A DNA stretch of 56,081 nucleotides from Microcaldota archaeon (GTDB lineage Archaea > Micrarchaeota > Micrarchaeia > Norongarragalinales > SBBD01). The DNA is taken from positions 1-56,081 of the forward strand of contig JACRGC010000010.1 in assembly GCA_016212475.1 (NCBI GenBank), given 5' to 3'. The notes under the pieces were generated by a model that saw only the letters and a list, made by a program, of their open reading frames with translations, was not told where the DNA came from and searched no databases. Positions 18,051-27,525 of this stretch are shown piece by piece. Every line of letters begins with the position of its first letter. Position 1 is the first letter of the stretch. A program made the translations under genes and the position numbers.

Positions 18051-20153
18051 CTAAAAGGTTGGGCGCTTGGAAATCACAATCAGGATTATGATGAACATTG
18101 CAAATACGGCAATCAATTTCCAATCGAACTGGGTTTGGATTTCTAGTTTATCAAGCGCAGGCAGCTGGATGGTTTGCGTTGCAATTTCGCCTTCTGCAGA
18201 TGAGATTTTGAGCACGATTTCCTTGCCTTGTGTGTCTTTTAAGGGAACAATTTGAACGCGCATCTCGCGGCTTTCGCCAGGAGCTAGTTCGCGAACATAA
18301 TTAAGCGGGACGGTGTTGACATCCGAAGTTGGAGTGTTCACTTCCAAATTGGTCATTTTGACATTCCCATTGTTCCTTAGAGTGATTACAACAATTGCCT
18401 GATTTGGAACATCGGATTTTATCTCCTCAACATCGAAATCAAGGCCGGCTTTCTTTTGCACAACTGAAAGTGTCGCATCGGATTTGGAAATTTCAAGCCC
18501 CGATGTGGCAACGAATTTTATTGGATAATTTCCAGGAGCTTGGGATTTGAATGTAACTATGAACGGAGCGGTTTTTCCGGATTTAATGGTTTTTGATGGT
18601 TCAACCGTGTAGAGAAGTGATGAGAGGCCTTCAACTGAAACCGAAGTGCTGGGCATATCCTCGGATTTTGTGTTAAGAACGTTTACAACTGCTTTTTTGG
18701 TTTCTCCGGCAACCATGTTAATTTTTGTTGGCGCATCGATTTTGAGGAATGATTCGGAGGATTTGTTGCTTGAAACAATTTGGAATTCAAAAGTTGAGGT
18801 TTCAGCTGCTGCTTTTCTTGGGCGGACAATTATCGAGGCAAGCTGGCTGCCAAGGGGGGTTACACAAGAAGTTTGAACTACCAGATTCACAAGTTTTGAA
18901 GCTCCAGGGGTTAATGAAAACGCGGATGGTTCGGCAAATGCATTTGCTTTCAGTAAGGGTTTGGTTTCGATTGAATAATCATCGGAAAGCGTGCCAACAT
19001 TTGTAACCTTGAATTTGAGGGAACCAGTTGAGCAGCGGTTGATTTTTGCATCGATTGGCTTTTCAACCTCGAAATTGCTTTTCCCAACTACTTTGAAGCA
19101 GATGTTCTTTTCAGAAAGCAGGAAGCTGTTGAATTTGGCTTGCATTTTGAACCGGTAAAGATCGATGGTTGCGGTTTCGGGTATGAAAATTGAAAGGTTG
19201 AAAAAATCGCGCTCGCCCTCCTTAAGTTCGAATTTCTTGAGTGGGAGGGTAACATAGGAAAGCGCATCGGCTTCGCCAATTAGTTGCAGGGAAAATGGGC
19301 CGGTTATTTCGCCATAGTTCCTAATGCCAAGAGGGACTTGGCGCTTTTCGCCATGCCTAATTGTCATGCAAGAAATCGGTTCTCCGGTGATGCTTAACTG
19401 TGCATTTTTGTAATATGAGCGGATTGTGACTGGAAGGAGAAAATCCTTGACACAGCAATTTGAGGAGGTGCGAACGCGGAATACGACCTCATAATCTGAT
19501 CCGGGGGTCGCCGCTGGCAAAGTCACGGTTGCGGTAATTATTTTTGTTGAATCCGGCTCGACACGGAAATCCGTTTCAGAATACCTTGTCGAGGAGGCGA
19601 ATTCATTTGAAACCGAATCAATGCTTGCAATTATTTCCTCCTTCAGATTATTTGTTACGTAGATTTGGTATTCGATTGATTCTCCGGGGAAGAGCTGCTT
19701 TAATTCGTTTGGAGAAATTGAAACGAAAATTTCTTGCCCGGGAGCGCCTGATGGCGCTGCCGGAGTAATTGCCAATTTTAGCTCTTTTGAATCCGAGCAA
19801 AAGCCGCTTGGCGAGTCGGAATTGATTTCAATTGGGAATAAAAAGGAATTTCCGGAGGCTTTGAAGGTATCTACAAAGAATGTGAAAACCTTCTCCTCTG
19901 TTGGCGCAAGCGTTCCTCTTGATGAATCAAAATAAACATCGAGCGAGCCGTAGTAGTTGTTTGTGCTTGAAAGGTAGACGTTTTGGACATCCGTTCCGAT
20001 GTTTTTAATTGCAATTGGAAATGTTGCTTGTGTGCCCTGCAAAACAGTTGCATCGGCAATTGCCTCAACTTGAAGGTATGTGCAAACGGCAGAAACGCCG
20101 TTAATTAGTAATAGCATGATGGCAAACAACGCCAATTTACCTGCTTTTTGCAT
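18051..20153 (-). CDS. Membrane-anchored surface protein with NEW3/CARDB-like repeats
   Basis: A protein of about 700 residues with an N-terminal signal peptide (MQKAGKLALFAIMLLLINGVSA) and a long ectodomain of tandem beta-sandwich repeats of the COG1361/NEW3/CARDB type (phrases such as VLQGTQATFPIAIKNIGT, LTPGASKLVNLVVQTS, LAPGESREMRVQIVPL). Its C-terminal membrane helix is WKLIAVFAMFIIILIVI, followed by SKRPTF. This looks like an S-layer or surface-associated protein. The frame allows seven more residues, but ATG 20153 starts the signal peptide, and a TTTAAATATATG TATA element lies about 25 bases upstream, consistent with a leaderless message. The helix-plus-basic tail also resembles a sorting-type C-terminus; an archaeosortase is encoded close by. 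Confidence 0.75.
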   Translation of the reverse strand: MQKAGKLALFAIMLLLINGVSAVCTYLQVEAIADATVLQGTQATFPIAIKNIGTDVQNVYLSSTNNYYGSLDVYFDSSRGTLAPTEEKVFTFFVDTFKASGNSFLFPIEINSDSPSGFCSDSKELKLAITPAAPSGAPGQEIFVSISPNELKQLFPGESIEYQIYVTNNLKEEIIASIDSVSNEFASSTRYSETDFRVEPDSTKIITATVTLPAATPGSDYEVVFRVRTSSNCCVKDFLLPVTIRSYYKNAQLSITGEPISCMTIRHGEKRQVPLGIRNYGEITGPFSLQLIGEADALSYVTLPLKKFELKEGERDFFNLSIFIPETATIDLYRFKMQAKFNSFLLSEKNICFKVVGKSNFEVEKPIDAKINRCSTGSLKFKVTNVGTLSDDYSIETKPLLKANAFAEPSAFSLTPGASKLVNLVVQTSCVTPLGSQLASIIVRPRKAAAETSTFEFQIVSSNKSSESFLKIDAPTKINMVAGETKKAVVNVLNTKSEDMPSTSVSVEGLSSLLYTVEPSKTIKSGKTAPFIVTFKSQAPGNYPIKFVATSGLEISKSDATLSVVQKKAGLDFDVEEIKSDVPNQAIVVITLRNNGNVKMTNLEVNTPTSDVNTVPLNYVRELAPGESREMRVQIVPLKDTQGKEIVLKISSAEGEIATQTIQLPALDKLEIQTQFDWKLIAVFAMFIIILIVISKRPTF

Positions 20154-20403
20154 ATTTGAGTTATGATCGAACATATATTTAAAGCAAATTGGGGGCGAAA
20201 TAGGGATTTGGAATTGGAATTTGGAAGTTTTGATGTTTTTGAATTGGATTGCGGAAAATCGAGGATTTGGAAGTGGCGGGCATGGATTTTGGTCATTGGA
20301 AAGGTATGGAAAGATCGAATGAGTGGGTTATTTCAAAACCTAAATGCTTTGGGTTTGGCTGAAAGGTTTTAAAAACCAGGAACGCATTTTAAATGGGAAA
20401 GAA

Positions 20404-20922
20404 ATGGATATCGTACAACTCATACTCTTCATAATTCCAGCTTACATGGCAAATTCAGCTCCGGTATTGCTCTCGGGATGGGGGGCGCTTGATTTCAGAA
20501 TGAAGTTTTTTGATGGGAAACGGCTTTTGGGGGATAGCAAAACCGTTCGGGGAACGCTTGGCGGGCTTTTGGTTGGATTTATTGTAGGGATGATTTTTAC
20601 ATACATTAGCCCGGAGTATTTGTTTTATGTAGCCGGGAATGAAAAAAAACTCATTGTAACCGCGCTTCTTGTTTTTGGGGCAATATGCGGGGATTTGCTG
20701 GGATCGTTTTTCAAGAGGAGATTGGATATCGAATCCGGAGAGCCGCTATTCATTACAGATCAAGTGCTTTTCATTTTGATGGCGGTTTTGTTTGCATCCT
20801 TGCCTGCAGGGTTTTTCATAACCGTTTATGATTTGGTCGTAATTCTTGTGATTACACTAGTTACGCATATTTTGGCAAATGTGATTGCACACAAATTAAA
20901 CCTGAAAAAAGTGCCTTGGTAG
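20404..20922 (+). CDS. carS: CDP-archaeol synthase
   Basis: A 172-residue polytopic membrane enzyme that transfers CMP from CTP to digeranylgeranylglyceryl phosphate to give CDP-archaeol, the branch point for archaeal polar lipids. The conserved GKRLLGDSKTVRGTLGG at about residues 38-54 is the family signature, and GAICGDLLGSFFKRRLDIESGE near 95-116 matches the second motif. ATG 20404 is chosen from several upstream in-frame starts because it gives the usual N-terminus and length. It is followed after 93 bases by an archaeosortase-like gene, which makes lipid-linked protein anchoring a plausible shared theme. Confidence 0.92.
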   Translation: MDIVQLILFIIPAYMANSAPVLLSGWGALDFRMKFFDGKRLLGDSKTVRGTLGGLLVGFIVGMIFTYISPEYLFYVAGNEKKLIVTALLVFGAICGDLLGSFFKRRLDIESGEPLFITDQVLFILMAVLFASLPAGFFITVYDLVVILVITLVTHILANVIAHKLNLKKVPW

Positions 20923-21015
20923 GGAAAATGCCTTGAAAATTTTGGTTTTTGCCAAAGTGCGGTAGGAAAGTGCCCGGAAAGCCCGTTATTGCTAAAATGC
21001 GAGGAGTTTTTCCAA

Positions 21016-21507
21016 ATGCAAAACCATAAAAAAAAGCGCCAAATACTAAGGAGGGAGGAAGCGGTTTTTCTGGCTAAATTCCTGATTATTTTCTTTTTGC
21101 TATTTGGGATCTTGAAAATCATCGATTTAAGCGCAATGCTATTTGCAATTGCCCAATTTGAATCATCTGCCTTGAATTTTGTTGGAATTGGCTCAAAAGT
21201 AGTTGGGACGCAGATGCTGCTTTACGGCAATGTTGTTGAATTTGTCGAGGAGTGCTCGGGCCTGATCATGGTGATTTTGCTAATTGCTTTGCTTTGGGGA
21301 TCGAAAATTCAAAACGAAAGGCGATTGAAATACCTTGCAATTTTCACCCCCGCCCTGTTGGCGTTCAATCTGATCAGATTGTTTGCAACGCTTTGGGTAT
21401 TGGCGATTTTTCCTTATTTGTTCGAATACTTCCACATTTTCCTTTGGTTTGTTGATTCCGCAATTGTCATGCTGATTTGGATTAGGGCAATTGAACTTGG
21501 AAAATAA
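21016..21507 (+). CDS. Archaeosortase/exosortase-family protein
   Basis: A protein of about 163 residues with five to six membrane segments. It carries the exosortase/archaeosortase active-site order: Cys in VEECSGLIMV (about residue 81), Arg in AFNLIRLFATL (about 115) and His in EYFHIFLWFV (about 138). These enzymes cleave a C-terminal sorting signal and, in archaea, pass the protein to a lipid anchor. ATG 21016 is preferred over TTG 20989 because GAGGAG sits ten bases before it. It lies between carS and a pilin gene. The substrate is unknown; no canonical PGF- or PEF-type tail is seen in the window. The family is inferred from motif order and topology. Confidence 0.72.
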   Translation: MQNHKKKRQILRREEAVFLAKFLIIFFLLFGILKIIDLSAMLFAIAQFESSALNFVGIGSKVVGTQMLLYGNVVEFVEECSGLIMVILLIALLWGSKIQNERRLKYLAIFTPALLAFNLIRLFATLWVLAIFPYLFEYFHIFLWFVDSAIVMLIWIRAIELGK

Positions 21508-21520
21508 TTAATTTGAAGAA

Positions 21521-21970
21521 TCAGCCAACATTTGCAGTCCCAGTTGCTTCACCGCAGATTCCTTCAGAAATGCAAGAAGTCAACTTATATTCGGCGGATC
21601 CGCCGGTTAGTCCTGAAATTGAAATGGAATGCTTTAATTCCAATTTGGCGGTTCCATTGGTTTTTACAGCGTTGGTTATTGTATGGCGGGCGTAAAGGGA
21701 ACTTGTTGACAATATATCCGTATTCCAATCAACTTTTAGCTTTCCAGCTAACGGTCCGGAACCTACGGTGACAATGATATTTGAAATCTTTGGCGCATCC
21801 TTATGGATAGAGTTCAGCTGGTCCGTTATGTCTTTTCCGGTTTCACCAATTCGAACTTCGCCTTTACCAAGCGAATTTCCACGCGTGATTAGCATGATAA
21901 GTGTTACGAACAAAATCGCCCCGCCCACAAGCAGGATGTATTCGAAAGCGGTTTGGCCCCTTTTTTGCAT
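21521..21970 (-). CDS. Class III signal peptide pilin-like protein
   Basis: A 149-residue protein that starts MQKRGQTAFEYILLVGGAI. The Lys-Arg-Gly-Gln-x-x-x-Phe-Glu-Tyr run followed by a hydrophobic helix is the class III (QxxFE, DUF361) signal of archaeal type IV pilins, cut by the EppA-like prepilin peptidase. The remaining 120 residues form a beta-rich head with two cysteines (SCISEGIC) near the end. It converges with the archaeosortase gene and is divergent from the Lon-like gene 60 bases away. Probable role: adhesion pilus subunit. No pilus assembly ATPase is present in the window. Confidence 0.82.
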   Translation of the reverse strand: MQKRGQTAFEYILLVGGAILFVTLIMLITRGNSLGKGEVRIGETGKDITDQLNSIHKDAPKISNIIVTVGSGPLAGKLKVDWNTDILSTSSLYARHTITNAVKTNGTAKLELKHSISISGLTGGSAEYKLTSCISEGICGEATGTANVG

Positions 21971-22030
21971 AGCTACATTTCCATGCGGGCGGTTTTAAAC
22001 TTTCCGAAATTTATGTATGGGAGATAATTT

Positions 22031-22759
22031 ATGAGGAATATTGGCTTTTTCGTATTTGCAGGGCTTCTTTTTGCGCTTATTGGCTATTCTGCCATCCAGG
22101 TAGGAATGTTTGGCAAAAATAATCCAACGGAAAATGTTGCCATAAATTCGCAAGAACAAACAAAGTCCGTTATTCGGCAAATCCCAATACCTGCAATAAA
22201 TTCGGACGGTGTTGGGGAATTGGCGATTCTTAGGGTCGAGGCGCGGAAGGGTTCGGGAAAAATTTTATTTGATTTCAAAGGTTCGCCCGTGATTTCCCAG
22301 CAGACCCAAAATTCTATTGAGTTTGCGGGGAATTATGCATTAAGCCTGACCGGATCCGAAAATTCAATTGACCTATCATATTCGATATATGGGAATTCGG
22401 AAACAATCGGGGGAGGTTCGGCTGGGCTTGCATTTTTTGTAATAACAACCTCTGCGATTTTGGATTCATCAATTGATTCAAACATTCTAATCACCGGAGG
22501 GATTATGGAGAGCGGCGAAGTTGTAAGGGTTGGGAAAATACTTGAAAAGGCAAAAATTGCCAAGGAAAAGGGGTATGGCGCATTGATCGTGCCGTACGGC
22601 GAAAAAACAGCTGAAATTACGCCGGAAGAATGCGCAAGGGCCAAAGTCCAAAACTGCCTTCCTGAAAAGGAAATTGTAGATGTCGAGGAAAAAATCGGGA
22701 TAAAAATCATCGAAGTCAAAAGCGCAAAGGAAGCGTACCAACTGATGATAAAAAAATAA
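22031..22759 (+). CDS. Membrane-anchored Lon-type (S16) serine protease
   Basis: A 242-residue protein with an N-terminal membrane anchor (FFVFAGLLFALIGYSAIQVGMF) and an extracytoplasmic S16 Lon protease domain. The nucleophile Ser is in GGGSAGLAFFVITTSA (about residue 128), and the paired Lys is in VVRVGKILEKAKIAKEKGY (about 165). No AAA+ domain is present, so it is a stand-alone Lon-like protease of the kind found in archaea; its substrates are unknown. It starts 60 bases from the divergently transcribed pilin gene, so a role in surface-protein turnover or processing is possible but unproven. Confidence 0.8.
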   Translation: MRNIGFFVFAGLLFALIGYSAIQVGMFGKNNPTENVAINSQEQTKSVIRQIPIPAINSDGVGELAILRVEARKGSGKILFDFKGSPVISQQTQNSIEFAGNYALSLTGSENSIDLSYSIYGNSETIGGGSAGLAFFVITTSAILDSSIDSNILITGGIMESGEVVRVGKILEKAKIAKEKGYGALIVPYGEKTAEITPEECARAKVQNCLPEKEIVDVEEKIGIKIIEVKSAKEAYQLMIKK

Positions 22760-22813
22760 TTTTGAGTTTTGGGAATTTCGGCTATTGCAATAACTAGTCT
22801 ATAATCAACACCA

Positions 22814-24820
22814 TCATTTTTGGGATTGCAATTCAAACAACTCGAGGATTTCCGATTCGGTTGTCGCATCCTTGGGGTCCTTGTCGGTTCTGATTGAAAT
22901 CATCCTTGGGAACCTTAAAGCAAGCCCCTCGCCGGTTGCCTCCCTTCCGGCAATATGCGTTGGGGATTTTGTGATTTCATCGGCGTTCACTTCAATTACT
23001 ATTTTAGGTGTCACCCAAACATCCGGCTCCATGTCCGATTCGATATTTTGGGGCTTATCCTTTGTTGAAATCTTTTCAAGCATTTTTGCAAACGATTGCA
23101 TTTCCTCTTCTGAAAAGCCTGTGCCAACTTTTGCAATGCTCTTGAACGTACCTTTTTTTGGATCGTAAATTGCAGTAAGCATGCCTCCAAAATCGAATTG
23201 CGTGCGTTTGCCTTTGCCCAAATAATAGCCAATCACCACAACATCGAATGTGTCAACTGATTTACCATAGCTTTTCTTGAGCTTGATCCACGCGAATTTT
23301 CGAGCGCCCGCAACATATGGCGAATTCAGATCCTTTGCAATGATCCCTTCAAGCCCTTCGGAGAGGCATTTTTCAAAAAAGGATTGGATGTCGTTTGATG
23401 ATTTTGCAAGGATACGGCTTGCCATCCTGATTGTTCTTGAATTCTTTTCGATTAGGGAAATCAGCTTTTCGCGCCTTTTTTCATATGGCAATTTGGTGTA
23501 GTCGACGCCATCGGCAAAAAGCAATTCAAATGCAAAAAGCCTTAAGGGGATTTCGGAGGATTTTTCAAAAATCCCATGCTTTCGCTTGCGCTGGATGGTC
23601 ACTTGGAATGGGAGGAAGCGCGAATCTTTTTCATCCATTGCAATTGCCTCGCCTTCGAAAATCGCCTCTTTTGCTGAAAAATCATTTTTTACGGCCTGCA
23701 CAATTTCAGGGAACATGTGCGTCATGGGCTCTTCCTTCCTTGAGAATATTCGCACTTCGTTGCCTTTTTTGTGCACTTGGAGCCGGAAGCCGTCGTATTT
23801 GCCTTCAACCGAGCACTTGCCAAGTTTTTCAAAAATCTGCTCGGGAGTTAAGAGCCGCTCTGCAAGCGCTGGCCGGATTGGCGAAAAAACAGCCGGGGAG
23901 ATTTTTTCAATTTCGGATAATTTGCCATCAACCACATTTTCGGCAACAAATGCAAGGTCGCTTCGCATGTTGAAGGCGCGGTCAAAAAGCTCGCGGAAGA
24001 GCCGTTTTGCCTCGAGGATGTCGATTTTGAGGGAATAGCGGGATTTAACTTCGGAAATTGAAAGCAGGGGGAAGCTGATGTTTTGGGAAATCGATGGCAG
24101 AATAATGGTTTGGTTTTTCTTGGCGGCTATTTCGCCCAGTTTTCCTAAGCAGGAAAATTCCAGGACGGATCCGCTTGAGGATTTTTCCTTTTCCTGCAAT
24201 TCATAGTTGATTGATACGTGGGCGATTTTGATTTTGTTTCCATCGGCCGTTATTTCATCGGATTTTGAAATCAATTTGGCGACATGATAAATTGAGAGGG
24301 AATCTAGCAGGGTGGGTTCGCCAACCCCCAATCTTAGGGATCCTTGGACGAATCGGATAATGTGCTTTGCCTCGATTGGGGAGGCGTTGGATAGGAGTTC
24401 GCCAAGGAGGTTGATTTTGGTATCCTGCGATCCTTCTCCGAAACTTGTTGCGATTTTATAGAAATTATCGCACACTTTTTTTACGGTCAAATTTTCAGAT
24501 AGGAGGGTGGATTGGGTCTTTTTGGAAAGAAGCATTTGGGCGGTAATGCCAAGATCGCCATTTTTCCGGTAAAGCGATTCGATTTCCCTAGTCGAATTGC
24601 CGGATACGACGCGAAGCGCATGCTGCGCTAATTTATCGCCAATCCCAAGCTGGATCCCGTGGGATTGCGGAACTAGGATCCCTTGGCAAAGGTAGGTAAG
24701 TATGCCAACATCCTCGCGGCTTGCATTTGCATAAAGCTTTGCCATATGCATGGTTAGGGAAGTCCTTTGGGATGTCTTTTCCATCAGCTCAAATACTGAA
24801 GTCAAATCAGAAAAGTTCAT
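22814..24820 (-). CDS. lig: ATP-dependent DNA ligase
   Basis: A 668-residue replicative/repair ligase. The nucleotidyl-transfer Lys is in VEGKYDGFR at about residue 341; other motifs include IFEGEAIAMDE, EGIIAKDLNSPYVAG and FAWIKLKKSY. The N-terminal DNA-binding domain spans about residues 1-310, followed by the adenylation and OB domains. It is roughly 60-100 residues longer than many archaeal ligases, with the extra length before the active Lys. ATG 24820 directly abuts the stop of the upstream winged-helix gene, and the DUF63 gene lies before that, so the three genes look like one operon. Confidence 0.93.
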   Translation of the reverse strand: MNFSDLTSVFELMEKTSQRTSLTMHMAKLYANASREDVGILTYLCQGILVPQSHGIQLGIGDKLAQHALRVVSGNSTREIESLYRKNGDLGITAQMLLSKKTQSTLLSENLTVKKVCDNFYKIATSFGEGSQDTKINLLGELLSNASPIEAKHIIRFVQGSLRLGVGEPTLLDSLSIYHVAKLISKSDEITADGNKIKIAHVSINYELQEKEKSSSGSVLEFSCLGKLGEIAAKKNQTIILPSISQNISFPLLSISEVKSRYSLKIDILEAKRLFRELFDRAFNMRSDLAFVAENVVDGKLSEIEKISPAVFSPIRPALAERLLTPEQIFEKLGKCSVEGKYDGFRLQVHKKGNEVRIFSRKEEPMTHMFPEIVQAVKNDFSAKEAIFEGEAIAMDEKDSRFLPFQVTIQRKRKHGIFEKSSEIPLRLFAFELLFADGVDYTKLPYEKRREKLISLIEKNSRTIRMASRILAKSSNDIQSFFEKCLSEGLEGIIAKDLNSPYVAGARKFAWIKLKKSYGKSVDTFDVVVIGYYLGKGKRTQFDFGGMLTAIYDPKKGTFKSIAKVGTGFSEEEMQSFAKMLEKISTKDKPQNIESDMEPDVWVTPKIVIEVNADEITKSPTHIAGREATGEGLALRFPRMISIRTDKDPKDATTESEILELFELQSQK

Positions 24821-25369
24821 TCAACCATCCTTTAGCCATTTGCCCCACCAATCCGAATATAGGGCAAGCATGTCTGAAAATGAATTGCTAAGCTTTAGGG
24901 GCTCGTTTTTCCTAGTTTCCAAAATAAGCCCGGATTTTTGGAGGGCCAAAACCAGCATGTAAAGGGTGCTTTTCTTGGCATTTAGCTTTTTTTGCAGATC
25001 AATGAAATTGATCTCGCCCTTCTTTAGCTCCTCAAGAACCTGTATGGTCAGCTCTTTTTTGGTTTGCGAAAATGAAAACGAGTTGTGGATGAAATTGTAG
25101 ATTGTGAATTGATTCGATTTCATCTTTTCAAGGTCGGATCCATCGATCCTAAAATACGAAAATGCCTGCGATTTTTGCTTGTTGTAATGATCCCTGGTTG
25201 CACCGGAGCGCTTTGCTTTTGGGGAGTTTTCCAAATCTTCAGAAGAAGTTTCTTCGGAGGCAGTTTCCTTGGAAACATCTGAATCGTTGGAAAGGCCGCT
25301 TTCATCCCGGATTGTTTTCTCATCTGCAATATTTTTTTCATCTTTTGTTGAATTTGAATTTTCAGCCAT
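24821..25369 (-). CDS. Winged-helix protein with acidic N-terminus
   Basis: A protein of about 182 residues. Residues 1-70 are acidic and Ser/Glu-rich (probably disordered), and residues about 85-175 contain a helix-turn-helix of the winged type: INFIDLQKKLNAKKSTLYMLVLALQKSGLILE. It may be a transcription regulator or a DNA-processing factor. ATG 25369 follows GGTGA; the frame extends to a TTG at 25384. Its stop codon adjoins the ligase start and its start follows the DUF63 gene by about 11 bases, implying co-expression with DNA ligase. No known ligase partner was recognised. Confidence 0.6.
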   Translation of the reverse strand: MAENSNSTKDEKNIADEKTIRDESGLSNDSDVSKETASEETSSEDLENSPKAKRSGATRDHYNKQKSQAFSYFRIDGSDLEKMKSNQFTIYNFIHNSFSFSQTKKELTIQVLEELKKGEINFIDLQKKLNAKKSTLYMLVLALQKSGLILETRKNEPLKLSNSFSDMLALYSDWWGKWLKDG

Positions 25370-25380
25370 GCATTTCACCT

Positions 25381-26244
25381 TCAAACCAGGAAAAACAGCC
25401 TAAGCGCGTCCCTAACGCCCGGAGCCAGCCCAAAAAGCGTGATTAACGTCAGCACGAAAACATGCTCGGATTGGCTTTTTGCTTCCTTTCTAAGAACAAA
25501 AACAACTGCAATTGCAAATATGACCTTGATCAAATAAAAAGCGAACGGCGAGCCAAAAATTGCAAATATCGAGTTGGCAAGCACGTGCTGCTCGGAATAT
25601 CCGCCAAGCGCAACGCCAATGAAGGTTGCAGCTCCATCAAAAGATTGGGAAAAAACCGTAATTTGCTCCATTTTGCTTATTTCAGGCGCATTTCCCTTGT
25701 TGTAGAGGTATTTTTTTATAAGTTCAAAAAATGCGACTGCAAAAAGCGCTAAAGCGATGTTGAAGGGAAGGAACCAGATTTGCGAAGGGTTTACGTTTTG
25801 GTAATTTGCCAATGCAAGAAACAGGAAAGCAAGGATGGATGCAGCAATTCCAATATTCCTTAGTGCCGAAAACATTTTTTGGAAATTGTTTTTTGAATAA
25901 TAGGAGGCAATTAGGTATGAAAATGCCAAAAACAGGAACATCATCACATAAATCATCGGCGAAATGAATGGGAATAGGGTTGCACCAAATATTTGGATTG
26001 ATCTTGGAAGAATTCCGCTATCCTGAATTACGCGCATTATCGAACCCAGCAGTATGAAGGGGAGGATTGCAAAGTAAAACTGCGAATTGATTGGGATTTT
26101 CCGGCTTTGGATGTATTTGTAAATCAGGAAGGCTAAAAACAGGGCAATTATCGCATACGCAGCTGTATTGTAAACATTATAAGGCGCAAACTTCTCAGGG
26201 TATAGCATCGGGTTTACGAAATATTCCGCTATGAAATCTGCCAT
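25381..26244 (-). CDS. DUF63-family membrane protein
   Basis: A 287-residue protein with about seven to eight membrane segments. The pattern APYNVYNTAAYAIIALFLAF near the N-terminus, and the ILLGSIMRVIQDSGILPRS segment at about residues 65-83, match the archaeal DUF63 family, whose role is unknown. A second conserved part, TVFSQSFDGAATFIGVALGG at about 195-214, contains an Asp-Gly-x-x-T typical of the family. It is the first gene of the DUF63-winged-helix-ligase operon on the minus strand, divergent from the Trm5-like gene. Confidence 0.72.
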   Translation of the reverse strand: MADFIAEYFVNPMLYPEKFAPYNVYNTAAYAIIALFLAFLIYKYIQSRKIPINSQFYFAILPFILLGSIMRVIQDSGILPRSIQIFGATLFPFISPMIYVMMFLFLAFSYLIASYYSKNNFQKMFSALRNIGIAASILAFLFLALANYQNVNPSQIWFLPFNIALALFAVAFFELIKKYLYNKGNAPEISKMEQITVFSQSFDGAATFIGVALGGYSEQHVLANSIFAIFGSPFAFYLIKVIFAIAVVFVLRKEAKSQSEHVFVLTLITLFGLAPGVRDALRLFFLV

Positions 26245-26416
26245 GCAAAAAAAACGGACTTGCGATTATTAAGGATATTCATGAAGCAAAATTCAATTGA
26301 AGGAGGGTAAAAAATGCAGATTCCAAAAGGCAAGCTTAATTTGGAAGCTTGATAAATGGGCGAATGAGAGGAATGGGCAAAAACTATTCGGGAATGGAAA
26401 AAAGCAGGTAAGAAAT

Positions 26417-27457
26417 ATGCTGGCATTGAAAGTCGAATTCAAATATGCGGAAATTGCAAAGCTTGCGCTAATTGAAAAGGGGCTGATGGACAAAAATTAC
26501 GAGCTAAAAAAAGATGCGAAGCACATATATTTCCCAATTACTGGAAAGGCGGAATTGGATTTCCCAAATAAAATAGTGCAGATGAATTTCGATAAAAGGG
26601 AAAACCGGGAGGATTGGAAATCAAAGCTCGTTGGGGATAAAAGCCTAACCCAAAAGCAGGCTGAACTGATGGTCAAATCATTCGATGTGATGGGCGATAT
26701 TGCAATAATTGAAATTCCGGAAGAATTGGAAAAAGCCAAGAAAAGGATTGCGGATGCGCTTTTGAAGATGCATTCAAACCTGAAAGTTGTTGCCAAGAAA
26801 GGAAGCGAGGTTTCGGGCAAATTCCGAGTCAGGAAATTGGAGGTGCTAGCAGGCGAAAACAGAACGGAAACGGTTTACCGCGAAAGCGGATGCGCATTTG
26901 AAATTGATCTTGCAAAAGTGTACTATTCGCCAAGGCTTAGCTTTGAGAGGGAAAGAATTGCAAAAAAGGTAAAAAAAGGGGAAACCGTGCTGGCATTATT
27001 TGCCGGAGCTGGATTTTTCCCAATTGTCATTTGCAAATACCAGCCAAAGTGCAAAATCGTTGCAGTTGAGCTAAACCCGGTTGCGGTCAAATACATGGAG
27101 AAAAATATTGCCAGAAATAAGATGGAAACTTCAATCAAGCCGATTTTGGGGGATGTGAAGAAGGTTTTGGGAGGGAAAAAGTTCAGACGATGGGCAAATA
27201 GGACAACCCTTCCGCTTCCTCACAGCGCATATGAATTTTTGGCCGAAATTTTGGATAGCATGAAAAAAGGCGGGATTGTGCATTTCTATTACATCCCAAA
27301 AACAAAGGTTGAAAGCGCTTTTAAGGAAGCAATTGTAAAAATCAAAAAAGCTTGCAATGAAAAGAAAAGGAAATTCAAAGTGGTTTACAAGCGTATCGTA
27401 AAGACGTATGCGCCGCATGTCGATGAGGTTGTGATTGATTTTAAGTTGTTGAATTAA
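26417..27457 (+). CDS. trm5: Trm5-like tRNA (guanine37-N1)-methyltransferase
   Basis: A 346-residue class I SAM-dependent methyltransferase. The N-terminal region (residues 1-90) resembles the D1 domain. The RESGCAFEIDLAKVYYSPRLSFER segment is typical of the Trm5 family, the SAM loop reads LALFAGAGFFPI at about 200-211, and TTLPLPHSAYEFL stands for the NLP-type catalytic strand. It probably makes m1G37, or is the related wyosine enzyme Taw2. ATG 26417, behind AGGTAA, is preferred over a TTG at 26297. A short ORF of 12 codons (26314-26352) with a strong GGAGGG site precedes it. Confidence 0.85.
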   Translation: MLALKVEFKYAEIAKLALIEKGLMDKNYELKKDAKHIYFPITGKAELDFPNKIVQMNFDKRENREDWKSKLVGDKSLTQKQAELMVKSFDVMGDIAIIEIPEELEKAKKRIADALLKMHSNLKVVAKKGSEVSGKFRVRKLEVLAGENRTETVYRESGCAFEIDLAKVYYSPRLSFERERIAKKVKKGETVLALFAGAGFFPIVICKYQPKCKIVAVELNPVAVKYMEKNIARNKMETSIKPILGDVKKVLGGKKFRRWANRTTLPLPHSAYEFLAEILDSMKKGGIVHFYYIPKTKVESAFKEAIVKIKKACNEKKRKFKVVYKRIVKTYAPHVDEVVIDFKLLN

Positions 27458-27525
27458 AATTTAAGTCGTTTCTAAACCGTAATTTTATTGGAATTTGATT
27501 CGCAAGGCACATTTGGGGGTAGAGG

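Noticed and set aside
18051-20153. Surface protein as a proven archaeosortase substrate
   Set aside because: It has a C-terminal helix and basic residues but no PGF/PEF-like motif before it; only a suggestion is made.
20175-20403. Gene or repeat array in the 229-base carS upstream gap
   Set aside because: Only loose repeats of GATTTGGAA were seen and no ORF with a start site; treated as promoter region.
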